NCBI GenBank assembly: GCA_024809215.1
Contig: JANUBW010000002.1
Span: forward strand, 372,001-436,000
Direction of reading: 5' to 3'
DNA: 64,000 nucleotides
Origin: Niastella sp. OAS944
Lineage (GTDB): Bacteria; Bacteroidota; Bacteroidia; Chitinophagales; Chitinophagaceae
The notes beneath the pieces were generated by a model, which saw only the letters and a program-made list of their open reading frames with translations, was not told the DNA's origin and did no database searches. The number at the start of each line of letters is the position of its first letter. Positions within the stretch are counted from its first letter, which is position 1. The position numbers were made by a program, and so were the translations under genes. This document shows positions 8,016 to 16,701 of this stretch, in pieces.

Positions 8016-8114
8016 GCCTAACGCATAAATATGTGCCGTAACCACTTCTATTTGTAAAGAATCATTGTTGATAGTCAATGTTTTAATATTCGCCTTTTTC
8101 ATTGTTACGGCACA
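8016..8114 (-). repeat. second attC-like inverted repeat, upstream of the Panoptes-like pair
   Basis: TGTGCCGTAAC (8032-8042) and GTTACGGCACA (8104-8114) are perfect 11-base inverted copies. On the minus strand they are followed by GTTAGGC (8022-8016), a perfect GTTRRRY box. With the site at 6781-6980 this neatly brackets the effector/cyclase pair. Confidence 0.45.
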
Positions 8115-8214
8115 AATACGAAATGGGAATATTTCCATTCAGCTCCTCATTATAAAGTGTATTTGATTTCAGGGTTATTTTACCAATATTTAATTAACTG
8201 AAAATGGGTGTTTT

Positions 8215-8460
8215 TCACGTTTTTTTAATCGTTCGAATTACAGGTTCCTTTAATGAGATATCCTCCCCAGCCAACATCTTATCAATTTCTTCTCGTTTGT
8301 AGTAACCGTTATTATTTTTATAAACCCCAAACGCCTCACATTTCTTTACGAACTGGGTTCTCCCTAAATTGGTGTAAATACATGCTTCTTCCGGCTTCAA
8401 AAACGGTTTGAAACATAATGCTATTGCCCGCATGGCAATTAATTCTTCACGCTTTATCAT
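8215..8460 (-). CDS. small excisionase-like DNA-binding protein
   Basis: An 81-residue protein with a predicted winged helix-turn-helix in residues 20-63 (KPEEACIYTNLGRTQFVKK, then YYKREEIDKML), the pattern of excisionase/MerR-like HTH_17 proteins that recognise short repeats. It is the last gene of the long minus-strand block and could be the recombination directionality factor acting on the TGACACAC arm sites. That role is inferred from family and location only. Confidence 0.6.
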   Translation of the reverse strand: MIKREELIAMRAIALCFKPFLKPEEACIYTNLGRTQFVKKCEAFGVYKNNNGYYKREEIDKMLAGEDISLKEPVIRTIKKT

Positions 8461-8493
8461 AGGATTGGTTTTAAAGCATTTACAATAGTGTAT

Positions 8494-9048
8494 CTATAAC
8501 GCAGCAGCGAAAATATCCATTTCCCCGCCCTGGTTGAACCGGCCAAATTGTACAGCCTTTCCTTTTTCCGGTATCTCAATCACTACATCCACATCATGCT
8601 GGAAGGTGTTGGTTCCTCGGAACTTGCCGTCTTTGGTTGTTTGAAAAATGAATATGAATGATTTTGAGGGGTTGGCTTGTTTGAGCCTGTTCAGATCGCC
8701 GGGCGATAGATCGAGCTTATTTACGCTATCCAGGAAAATAAAATCGTACATGGCTAATGAGGCTGGCAATACGGATGCAACAAAAAGATTGGGGTGTACC
8801 ACACGTTTATCCTGCAACTTCTTTTGCAAGGTCATATCCAGCCCTTCTTCATTCGCTACATACAAAACCTTTCCATGATAGCGGGCCAGGTATCCGGCAA
8901 AATCAATACATAGGTACGACTTGCCCATCTTGGGTTTGCCGAATACCATTGCCGTAAAGTTTCGGGAAGGGTCACCTATTAGTTCCCGCCATTTACCGGT
9001 TAAGCCTATCGTATCAAACTCCAGTTTTGTAAAATCAACACTATTCAT
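8494..9048 (-). CDS. RadA/KaiC-like RecA-fold ATPase
   Basis: A 184-residue RecA-fold ATPase. Walker A is GKPKMGKS (residues 37-44), Walker B is in YDFIFLDSVNKL near residue 105, and TTKDGKFRGTNTFQHDVDVV resembles the conserved sensor/loop segment of RadA (Sms). The zinc finger and Lon-like domain of full RadA are absent, so it is a core domain only. It may serve in replication or recombination of the element, or as a DNA-translocating ATPase. It overlaps the upstream gene by 8 bases. Confidence 0.65.
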   Translation of the reverse strand: MNSVDFTKLEFDTIGLTGKWRELIGDPSRNFTAMVFGKPKMGKSYLCIDFAGYLARYHGKVLYVANEEGLDMTLQKKLQDKRVVHPNLFVASVLPASLAMYDFIFLDSVNKLDLSPGDLNRLKQANPSKSFIFIFQTTKDGKFRGTNTFQHDVDVVIEIPEKGKAVQFGRFNQGGEMDIFAAAL

Positions 9049-9898
9049 TACCGTTTAGCTGCTGGCAGTTGCAACCTAAAATGCCTTGCAATCCGTTTAA
9101 TTCGGCCTTTTCAATTTCCAGTGTCTTTTCTGCCTTGTGAGAAATGAACGCCTTCAGGTTCTTTTTGATGGTATGTATTTCTGATATATACCGGTCGTAA
9201 TCGGTGATCTTACCCTTGTCCATTGTCTTGTTGATCTGATCTAATAGTTTACGGGCTTTTTCTTTTATGCCTGTTTTACCGTTTAAGCCAATGTACCGTT
9301 TTATAAAACCAATAGATGGCAACACTTTTTCATCGCCGGCCAGTTGCCTGAACTTATCCCTTGTTTCCGGTTTGAGTTCAATTTTAATTTTTTGCTTCAT
9401 GGTGTTGTACACCTGGATAAGACTTTCCTGTATATAAACGATCTGTTCGGCCCAAGTGGACGTTTTGCGGATTCGCTTTTCCAGGATGGCCTTTTGTAAT
9501 GAATTTATGAACCGCAACAATTCTTCTTTGGTTTTTGTTTTTCCATCAAGGTTCACAAATCGCTTTATAAACCGCAATTCTTCCGGTATTCGTTCAACCA
9601 GGTTTATTGGCGTGCCCGGCTGTTCAGGTTCTTTTTCTTTGGGAATATGCTTTTGGGGCGCTGCTATCTTTCTTTTCTTTTCCTGCTTGCCGGTAGTATT
9701 ACCATTGACAAAGGCATTCAGCTTCGACAGGTAAATATCTACCGTTTTCTTAATGGCGTTACTTGCATGGTAGTTATCCCAGTTAGCTCCGTTGCTTGTA
9801 ATTTTTAATACAAACTCATGCCCCTTTTGTATAGCTTCGGGGTACTTGGAAAAATCAATGTGACGTATGCCGTCGAAATAATTCTCAATGGTAAACAT
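9041..9898 (-). CDS. hypothetical protein with an internal duplication, 285 aa
   Basis: I do not recognise a named family. Two homologous segments lie at about residues 110-137 and 198-226 (FIKRFVNLDGKTKTKEELL and FIKRYIGLNGKTGIKEKAR), each starting a helical bundle. A lysine/proline-rich linker spans residues 70-100. The C-terminus carries CNC. The N-terminal 60 residues form a separate helical unit. It lies between the methyltransferase-helicase and the RadA-like ATPase, which suggests a DNA-metabolism role, but that is inference from position. Confidence 0.55.
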   Translation of the reverse strand: MFTIENYFDGIRHIDFSKYPEAIQKGHEFVLKITSNGANWDNYHASNAIKKTVDIYLSKLNAFVNGNTTGKQEKKRKIAAPQKHIPKEKEPEQPGTPINLVERIPEELRFIKRFVNLDGKTKTKEELLRFINSLQKAILEKRIRKTSTWAEQIVYIQESLIQVYNTMKQKIKIELKPETRDKFRQLAGDEKVLPSIGFIKRYIGLNGKTGIKEKARKLLDQINKTMDKGKITDYDRYISEIHTIKKNLKAFISHKAEKTLEIEKAELNGLQGILGCNCQQLNGNE

Positions 9899-9907
9899 AA
9901 GGTTGGG

Positions 9908-12900
9908 TTAAGCTGCTAACAACTCTAATTCCAATACCAGTGCTTCAGCTTCCAGCTCCAAGAGGGAAATAACATTATTCCTTTGGCTGGTATCTTCATG
10001 CTCAGGCGGTGGTAATTCAATTCGCTTCCTGTTATTGCTAATGATTGCTTTATGTTGCAGGTCTTTTAGCTGGTGTGAACCGATGGCAATAGAGCTACTA
10101 TGGTTATTCTGTAATAATGCAACCAGGTTATCTATTTTACTTTCCGGCAACATAGCAACCATCTTATCAGATGTCTTTTCAAAATTGTTTTTCTCTACCA
10201 GCTTCAAAATGTCTTTATCCAGGTATATATCGCCGCCTTTTGACCTGGCAGCACTAATAATAAGCTTGAAATTATTACCGTTTCGTAAAATAGATAACCC
10301 ATTATTGGTTTCTACCTGGTTATTTATTGTAAGTGATTTAATGATGGGTAATGCTTTTAGGATCGGCACTAACACTTTATCCTGTACCTTCTCACCAGTA
10401 TTCCAGTGTTCCGGTAGCAGTATTCCTTTTTTAACCTGGCCGGATGAGGTCGTGTAACTCACCAGCTTTCCTTTCATATCGCTAAATGCCTGTAACAGAT
10501 TCCCGGTAATGACGTAACGAATTTTACGGTCTACATTGTTTTCTTTGGTATAGCCATCCCAATCAGTGAGCAACTTTTCTATGCCTGGTTGCCGTAGATC
10601 TGCACTTGCACCTATTATGGCCATAATCTCTTCTGAGTATGAACCCGGCATGGCCAGGTATTTATTGCCATTTGCAATGGCAAATCGAAGTTTCATTGCA
10701 GACGGGGCATATGGATTATTCTTTTTCCGGTCGATAATAAAACCAAGGAATACAGCCGGTATCATTTCACTGCCATTGTCAAAGCTTGTTACCGGATAAT
10801 TAAGCAGGCGGCCAACATAGAAATACTTTAATATTCTTTCTATATAATCCTTTCGGTTGTTGAATGTCTTTTGCGTATGCTTGAGCTGTTCTTCTCTGGC
10901 CGTATTCAACTCCTTTTCCCTTTCTGTTACGGCTTTTTGCCAGGCGGCATGATCGCCTTCCATATTTTTGATTTTCTTTTCATTGGGTATTTCCTGTATC
11001 AATTGATCATACCGGGCATTGGCTTCCTCATTCAACTCTTCTAATTTTTTATTAGCATCACCGGAATATTCTGCCATAATTTCACTCTGTAGCGTTAACG
11101 CATCTTGTCCTTTTAAAGATTCTTTAATAAGGTTTTCCAGCTCTGTTTGGGTAAACGGCTTCTTTAATACGTTGGCTCGTATAATTTCAAGGATACTGTC
11201 ATCACCAAATGCACTTTCTCCTCCTTTGCCCATTTTAAATATTTTACTGGAAATAGTTTCGGCTTCCAGGTTCATGGCTTCTACTTCCAAATCATATTCA
11301 CCGACCTGCTTGAGATATTCTACATAATCACTATACCGCTCAACAGTCTCATTATAAAACTCCTCCTGCATTTTGGAAGAAAGCACTGCCACACGCCCCG
11401 AGACCTTCATAGCTGCATCATCAACAATGCTGGAGTTGTCAATAATTTTGGTTTTTGTATAATTGTTACGATCTAAAGGATAATCAAGTAAAGCGTTTAT
11501 ATCTGGATGCTCATATATGTATTCTGAGACTACTTTATCGCCATACTTATTAAGAAAATCAGGCACATCTAATATTTTGGTGGATTGCTTTTGATTGGAA
11601 GTAGTATTGGCATCAAGCGATTTTAATTTTTTTTGCAACATCATCATTAACCGTTTTTCTGCAGGGATCGCTGTCGATATATAGTCGTAGATGGGTTTTA
11701 AAATTTGTCCAGTTCTATTTATCCTTCCTCTTTTTTGAACTTCGGTACTTATGTCCAAGTCCGCCTGTAACACAATCATTACACGTTGCTTTACCTGTTC
11801 TGGAGGGACTTTGGCAGTTGGTATAGCATGGGCGGATGCACCCGTACTACCAGCCTGGTTAATCATTAATATATCAACCTCATTATTATTAAACCGCCGG
11901 AAGGCATCATTAGTATTCACTCGTTTTCGCGATAATACAAGTGCTTTATTCCCGTTAGGACTAAGCTGAAGCTCAAATTTCCTCCCAGTAACTTCGGCAA
12001 CACTAAATCCAGCTTGCTTCAATTTTTGAATGATCGCATCTATTGGAGAAATGGTAATACCTGTAGAAGCACTTTTAATCTTTTCCATAATGCGTCTATA
12101 TTCCGCTTGTGCTTCGGATGAAAGATTCGTTATGGAAAACATTTTATAAATCGGATTGCCGTCTACGTCTTTTACCGTATACCTCAATACTCCCTCTAAT
12201 CCCCGTTTCAACACTTCGGCAAAGTCGGCATTGATGGCATCTCCATCGCTTACAGGCATCCCTTGTTCATTTTCCATTGATTCTATAAAGCTCCCCATAG
12301 TAGACGCAAAGGCTATAACTACTTTTTTGCCATTTTTCAAACGTTCTATGGTCTTTTCTGCAACAGCTTCGGCTTTCAGGCTAAACAGCATTTGATTTAT
12401 CACCTGGAACACTTTGGAGAAATACGGCATGTTATCTACACCCGCCTGTGACGTTCCTTCCCTTATTTCCACTTCCTTGCCTTCAGCAACAGCTATTTTA
12501 TCCAGTTCTTCAATCTCTGTGTTAATGTGGTTACCTTGAAAAGCAATTATATCCCGTAATATATCGGTTATGTTATCTGAAATGGCTTTATGTTCCTGAG
12601 CCTTTTCTTCCAATATACCATAGTTCACTTCAATGCCTTCAAAACTCCTTTCCCGGCGTAACATTTGTCCTTCGGCCACCAATTGCGAGGATAATACTTC
12701 CTGCAAAGCCACCCCGCCCCGGCTTATGGCTTCTACCAGGTCATCTTTTGTCATGTTACAATCGCTGATGGCAGTACGCATTGCATAGATAGGCATGTTA
12801 TCGGGCCTTTTGGCAAAAGTGGCCGACAAGAAAACAACACCCCTGGTATTTCGCACAACGCTCTGCAATAATTCACCGGTATTCCCTGAGCCGCTGGAAT

Positions 12901-14617
12901 TATGAGCTTCATCCATGATAAAGATATTGTCCTCAGCTATAGCTTTTAAAAAGAGAGGTTTTTCCGGTTTTTTTTCGATGGAATTGAATTGCGAATAGGT
13001 AGCTACTACAAAATCAAATTTTGATGAAACGGTTCTGCTCTGAATAATATTTTGTTGTTCCACCGGCGCTGGAGCCTGATAGATAACGTTACCGTCTTCA
13101 TCTTTAATATCTGTTTTTGATTCCCGGTTGTTTACAATAAATGGCTTTAAATGAGCGGAACCGATAGCAGCCAGGTCGCGGTATATATCAGAAAAAAGAT
13201 TGGCTTTTTCTGTCAGAAAAACAGGCTTCATCCCTTGCAAAACACCGTAGCGGATCATGGCCGCAGCCACCCGCCCTTTACCTATGCCGGTTTGATCACC
13301 GATAATCATTCCCTGGCTGCGTGCTTCAATATTGTAAATAGCCATTGCCACGGCGTCTATCTGTTCGGCAGATAATACCCTACATAGCGCCGTTTTTGTG
13401 GGGTATCGTAACCTGTGCCTTACAAAATTGTCTATATCGCCGCCCACTTCCTGTTTAATTTGTTGAATAGCCGTTTGTGTTTCAAACGCCATACTGTCCG
13501 GCACCTGTGTATTCAGCACTATACATGATTCAGATGCTGGTATATAGGGCGCACCCAACTCCTCTTCGCCGGTTGCTAGCAATTCCAATTCCAGGGCCAG
13601 CGCCTCTGCTTCCAGGGCTAAACGTTTCATATTGTCATCATTTTGGTAAGTGGTAATGATACCTTTTGCTTTATCCATTGCATCCGTTACCCTTACATAT
13701 AGCGCATCAAAGGATTTAACTACCAGGTCCTTTTCTGAGTTGTAAACCGGGGACGCACCTGATGGGACTGCTTTTCGGCCAGCAATAAGTATCAATCGAA
13801 CATTAAAGGAGGTTCCCTGTCGGGAAAATAATTTATGGCCATCGATACTGATCACATCAATTACATAATAGCGGCTATACAGATAATTGAAAAAAATCCG
13901 GTTCCTTCCGGCCTGAATACGGCCTTTATCATCCCATCTGGTATGTCCGCCAATGATTATAGCAGCTTTACCATTATCTGTCATGGTGTCCAATGCCCGC
14001 AATGCCATCATTTGCTCAAGGGTAGTAATCTTATAAGTTTCATAGTAAACAGGTTTGTCCATGAAGCCGAAAGGAGGATTAGTCAGAACAGCGGAAAAGC
14101 GTTTCTCATAACCTATAAATGGACGAGTAGCATCCTGTTTTAATACCTTAGCAAAACCCTGAGTTAGCAAATTACTGTTTCGAACGTTGTCAATTTCATT
14201 TACATATACACGATCAGCATTGGCAGCAATGGTCAGCAAACCGTTTCCTGCCGATGGTTCAAATGCAAGACCAAATGAATTTTGCAAATTATCTAAGCCA
14301 CAAAATACACCTGCAAGAAAACCAATCGGCGCAGGCGTGGAATATTGCTGAAGTAAAATCGACTGGCTTGTACGGTGAGACAAATTCACCTGCCGGTTAT
14401 ATAATTCAACAATCTTTTCATATTTCTGGTTGAGTGACAAAGTTTGGTGAGCTATAATCCGAGCATACTTTACAATGGCTAGCTCCGTAAGTTCCTTAAC
14501 CATTGTTTTGTCGGTGATGCCGTACGTTGCAGCCTCACGTTCAACGGAACGCTTATTAGTTGCAATGCCTTTGCTTAATGTAGCAACCACCCGCCTGACA
14601 AACTCTTTTTGTTTCAT
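9908..14617 (-). CDS. giant DNA methyltransferase/strawberry-notch helicase (polyvalent, DarB-like)
   Basis: A 1569-residue multidomain protein. Residues 85-300 form an adenine-type DNA methyltransferase: EPSAGNG (120-126) for AdoMet and NPPF (180-183) for catalysis. A superfamily 2 helicase of the strawberry-notch type follows: Walker A in GDQTGIGKG near 437, DEAH in FIMDEAHN near 567, SATFAKR, and QRVMIVLQADLDISTEVQKRGR as the arginine-finger motif. The C-terminal 500 residues are helical with an unknown domain. Similar fusions occur in phage and plasmid polyvalent proteins, for example P1 DarB, which is packaged in virions and protects incoming DNA from restriction. The acidic motif LEAEALxLELELLA occurs twice, near residue 340 and at the very C-terminus. 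It is the largest gene of the element. Confidence 0.8.
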   Translation of the reverse strand: MKQKEFVRRVVATLSKGIATNKRSVEREAATYGITDKTMVKELTELAIVKYARIIAHQTLSLNQKYEKIVELYNRQVNLSHRTSQSILLQQYSTPAPIGFLAGVFCGLDNLQNSFGLAFEPSAGNGLLTIAANADRVYVNEIDNVRNSNLLTQGFAKVLKQDATRPFIGYEKRFSAVLTNPPFGFMDKPVYYETYKITTLEQMMALRALDTMTDNGKAAIIIGGHTRWDDKGRIQAGRNRIFFNYLYSRYYVIDVISIDGHKLFSRQGTSFNVRLILIAGRKAVPSGASPVYNSEKDLVVKSFDALYVRVTDAMDKAKGIITTYQNDDNMKRLALEAEALALELELLATGEEELGAPYIPASESCIVLNTQVPDSMAFETQTAIQQIKQEVGGDIDNFVRHRLRYPTKTALCRVLSAEQIDAVAMAIYNIEARSQGMIIGDQTGIGKGRVAAAMIRYGVLQGMKPVFLTEKANLFSDIYRDLAAIGSAHLKPFIVNNRESKTDIKDEDGNVIYQAPAPVEQQNIIQSRTVSSKFDFVVATYSQFNSIEKKPEKPLFLKAIAEDNIFIMDEAHNSSGSGNTGELLQSVVRNTRGVVFLSATFAKRPDNMPIYAMRTAISDCNMTKDDLVEAISRGGVALQEVLSSQLVAEGQMLRRERSFEGIEVNYGILEEKAQEHKAISDNITDILRDIIAFQGNHINTEIEELDKIAVAEGKEVEIREGTSQAGVDNMPYFSKVFQVINQMLFSLKAEAVAEKTIERLKNGKKVVIAFASTMGSFIESMENEQGMPVSDGDAINADFAEVLKRGLEGVLRYTVKDVDGNPIYKMFSITNLSSEAQAEYRRIMEKIKSASTGITISPIDAIIQKLKQAGFSVAEVTGRKFELQLSPNGNKALVLSRKRVNTNDAFRRFNNNEVDILMINQAGSTGASAHAIPTAKVPPEQVKQRVMIVLQADLDISTEVQKRGRINRTGQILKPIYDYISTAIPAEKRLMMMLQKKLKSLDANTTSNQKQSTKILDVPDFLNKYGDKVVSEYIYEHPDINALLDYPLDRNNYTKTKIIDNSSIVDDAAMKVSGRVAVLSSKMQEEFYNETVERYSDYVEYLKQVGEYDLEVEAMNLEAETISSKIFKMGKGGESAFGDDSILEIIRANVLKKPFTQTELENLIKESLKGQDALTLQSEIMAEYSGDANKKLEELNEEANARYDQLIQEIPNEKKIKNMEGDHAAWQKAVTEREKELNTAREEQLKHTQKTFNNRKDYIERILKYFYVGRLLNYPVTSFDNGSEMIPAVFLGFIIDRKKNNPYAPSAMKLRFAIANGNKYLAMPGSYSEEIMAIIGASADLRQPGIEKLLTDWDGYTKENNVDRKIRYVITGNLLQAFSDMKGKLVSYTTSSGQVKKGILLPEHWNTGEKVQDKVLVPILKALPIIKSLTINNQVETNNGLSILRNGNNFKLIISAARSKGGDIYLDKDILKLVEKNNFEKTSDKMVAMLPESKIDNLVALLQNNHSSSIAIGSHQLKDLQHKAIISNNRKRIELPPPEHEDTSQRNNVISLLELEAEALVLELELLAA

Positions 14618-14632
14618 GCACTTCTATTTTAC

Positions 14633-15517
14633 CTAATTACCATCATCTATCACAACAGGGGTTGAACCGTTGTTCAGGGCATTGAGAATACCAGTTAGCA
14701 AAGTAACCTGACTATCAGCTTTAAGCAACATGGACGCATTCTGAGCTTTAATATCCACTAACATCATTGTATTAGTAGATATTTCACCAGTCAGAGCTTG
14801 CGTGTAAAATGAAATTTCGGTAAGGCTGTTTTTCATTTCATTTAAAACTGCAATTAATGTATCCTGCTTTATTAAATTGGTGTTCATCAACCCCTGAACA
14901 GCGGTCAAATAACTATTGGAGCTGACTATCTGAGCAATAATATTTCTTAATTCAGTCGTTTGAACTTCTTGATTACTAAGAGCAGTTTGATTACTTACCT
15001 TTATGCTTTCTACACCGTTACCAATAGAAACGAGTTGTAGCGTTTGCGCTTTTGTTTCGGTAAACTGATCATGCCCCTGATTAATAAGCCTTTCATCGTT
15101 TTCTTTCGATTCTAAAAGTCGGTTATTGATTGCTACCAACGCATTTACCTGTAATTGTTGAAAATTAAGGTCAACCTGAAGGCTGCCCTGCCAAAGATTA
15201 AAAAGATGCTTAATCTCAATTAACTGGTCTATTTGCGATTGCAGTTTTATTAATGCTTCATCTTCATATAGATTTGCATGATCAAGCATGTGGGCTATCG
15301 CATCCCTTAATGCAGCCACGTCTACAAGACCGGACGGCATCGTAACATCCGATAACTTAACCACAATCTCATTTAAAGGGCCTTCACCCAAGCTAATTTT
15401 TACGCTGTCATCCCGAACTGCTTCTATACTTTTTATCTGGGTCTTAGCCAGTAACAACACACTACTATCTGTTACAAGACGAACGAACCCGTTATAACTG
15501 TATATTTGAACGCTCAT
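14633..15517 (-). CDS. coiled-coil protein with N-terminal beta domain, 294 aa
   Basis: The start is set at ATG 15517 (MSVQIYSYNG). A longer frame reaches 15640 but reads through the neighbouring small gene. Residues 1-75 are beta-rich (SVLLLAKTQIKSIEAVRDD, then GEGPLNEIVVKLSDV). The remainder is mostly long helix rich in Ser, Gln, Asn and Leu with heptad spacing and no membrane segment. The shape, a small head plus a fibrous stalk, suits a fibre, spike or scaffolding protein. No named family was recognised. It lies 15 bases upstream of the giant methyltransferase-helicase gene. Confidence 0.6.
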   Translation of the reverse strand: MSVQIYSYNGFVRLVTDSSVLLLAKTQIKSIEAVRDDSVKISLGEGPLNEIVVKLSDVTMPSGLVDVAALRDAIAHMLDHANLYEDEALIKLQSQIDQLIEIKHLFNLWQGSLQVDLNFQQLQVNALVAINNRLLESKENDERLINQGHDQFTETKAQTLQLVSIGNGVESIKVSNQTALSNQEVQTTELRNIIAQIVSSNSYLTAVQGLMNTNLIKQDTLIAVLNEMKNSLTEISFYTQALTGEISTNTMMLVDIKAQNASMLLKADSQVTLLTGILNALNNGSTPVVIDDGN

Positions 15518-15524
15518 TGTTCTA

Positions 15525-15692
15525 TTATTTTTTTGTTTGAGTAATAACAACTTCAGCAATGATAGCCCCGACAAAACCACCAAGTAAAAGATATGGCGCT
15601 TCGGGTTTTCCCTTCGCTTGAGCATACCAATAAAAAGCAAGTGAGCTGATAAGCGTAGTGGTTGCGATCACAGCTCTTTCCCGACTTTCCAT
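15525..15692 (-). CDS. small two-helix membrane protein, 55 aa
   Basis: A 55-codon gene with ATG at 15692 and TAA at 15525-15527. The peptide starts MESRERAVIATTTLISS, has a first hydrophobic helix (LISSLAFYWYA), a short charged turn (QAKGKPEAP), and a second helix (YLLLGGFVGAIIAEVV), ending QTKK. It lies 7 bases upstream of the following gene and fits the gap exactly, while the overlapping longer frame has no sensible composition. A holin-like or virion-membrane role is possible. Confidence 0.65.
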   Translation of the reverse strand: MESRERAVIATTTLISSLAFYWYAQAKGKPEAPYLLLGGFVGAIIAEVVITQTKK

Positions 15693-15709
15693 ACAAATGA
15701 TATATAGGG

Positions 15710-16357
15710 TTATTTAAGTGAATGCCAGGTAAACAAACCAGCAACTACGCCTACCGCAACACCCAAAAAGACTTTATTCCTTTTCTGCTTCTTTATGGTT
15801 TTACGTTGTTCAGCATTCTCTTTAAATAAAGCGGTTTGTTGATCAAGTAGATTATGGTAGCTTGTTTGCAAACTATCGTTCTGAAACTTTTGTATATCGA
15901 TTACGCTATCCTGTATTTCAAGCTGCCTTTGGAGGTTTCCGGTCAAGCTTTCGTAAATACTGTCCTTTTTATTGCTTAATACTTCTGTTTCCTGAAGAAC
16001 CACTGCCAGGCTATCACAATTCTGCAACTTAATGGAGGTATCAGTTGTGGTATAATGAACAGTAAGCAGATCTTTTATCGTTCTTTTTAGTGAACGATTT
16101 TCCTGTTTTACTTTAAGGATAGCTGACTGTGAACTGACCGACTGAGAACGCAGGGTTTGATTCACCTGATTGATGGAATCTAATTTAGCATTGTAATTTG
16201 CCTCCTGCCGGTTCAAGTCTTTGCGAAGTTGAGCGGTGTTATCAATAATAACCTTTTTGTCGGAATTGTAATTACAGGATAAAAATCGCGTGCAGAACAG
16301 AATAACGATTATTGCAATAGCAATAGCTAAGATTAATCTGAATCTTGTTAGGTTCAT
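15710..16357 (-). CDS. membrane-anchored coiled-coil protein with C-terminal helix, 215 aa
   Basis: ATG 16357 is used; an upstream TTG would add nine hydrophobic residues. An N-terminal membrane anchor (LILAIAIAIIVILFCT) precedes about 150 residues of coiled coil (from DKKVIIDNTAQLRKDL to NAEQRKTIKKQK) and a final hydrophobic segment (VFLGVAVGVVAGLFTW). A Cys after the anchor (LSCNYN) could be a lipid site. The layout resembles i-spanin or periplasm-spanning proteins. It sits in the run of small membrane genes 15.5-16.7 kb, consistent with a lysis or envelope module. No family was recognised. Confidence 0.6.
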   Translation of the reverse strand: MNLTRFRLILAIAIAIIVILFCTRFLSCNYNSDKKVIIDNTAQLRKDLNRQEANYNAKLDSINQVNQTLRSQSVSSQSAILKVKQENRSLKRTIKDLLTVHYTTTDTSIKLQNCDSLAVVLQETEVLSNKKDSIYESLTGNLQRQLEIQDSVIDIQKFQNDSLQTSYHNLLDQQTALFKENAEQRKTIKKQKRNKVFLGVAVGVVAGLFTWHSLK

Positions 16358-16384
16358 AGGGATATGAATTAAAATGATGAGCAA

Positions 16385-16627
16385 TTATTGTTGAGGAGGT
16401 CGGCAATCCGAGCCACTCTTCTTTTCAAAGCTATAGCCAAAACAACCCGTTGCTATAAGACTTGCAAAGGTGAAAAACATATTATCAGATACAGGTTTGT
16501 TGAAGAATTGCTGACCTATCCAACTTATAATTAAAACCAGTAACAAAACAGCGACAACAAATTCCCGTAAACTGTAACTATGATTTTTATCTTTAAGTAA
16601 TTGTCGGAAAAAGTCTTTGGCATTCAT
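16385..16627 (-). CDS. small two-helix membrane protein (holin-like), 80 aa
   Basis: An 80-residue protein with two membrane helices (FVVAVLLLVLIISWIGQQF and MFFTFASLIATGCFGYSF), a basic N-terminus and a Cys/Pro-rich polar tail. Its size and topology fit small phage holins, but no family motif is seen. Its ATG overlaps the stop of the preceding tiny gene (ATGA). Confidence 0.6.
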   Translation of the reverse strand: MNAKDFFRQLLKDKNHSYSLREFVVAVLLLVLIISWIGQQFFNKPVSDNMFFTFASLIATGCFGYSFEKKSGSDCRPPQQ

Positions 16628-16701
16628 GTGTCATTATTGATATAGTGATAGGTTATCATGGACAGACTGGCCGCAATCAGTAACCCAGCCAGACCTAGCA
16701 T
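16624..16701 (-). CDS. 25-residue membrane peptide coupled to both neighbours
   Basis: A 25-codon frame (MLGLAGLLIAAS..., ending YINNDT) is one hydrophobic helix plus a polar tail. Its ATG overlaps the stop of the L,D-transpeptidase-like gene (TGATG), and its stop overlaps the start of the holin-like gene (ATGA). Such precise coupling on both sides makes chance unlikely. Its function is unknown. Confidence 0.55.
   Translation of the reverse strand: MLGLAGLLIAASLSMITYHYINNDT

Noticed and set aside
7959-8102. Minus-strand frame of 47 codons starting MKKANIKTLT
   Set aside because: It spans the attC-like inverted repeat and overlaps the effector start. Its codons coincide with the inverted arms, and no homologous pattern was recognised.
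15553-15744. Minus-strand 63-codon frame
   Set aside because: It overlaps the better 55-residue membrane gene at 15525-15692 in another frame and has a Cys/His-rich, non-coding-like composition.
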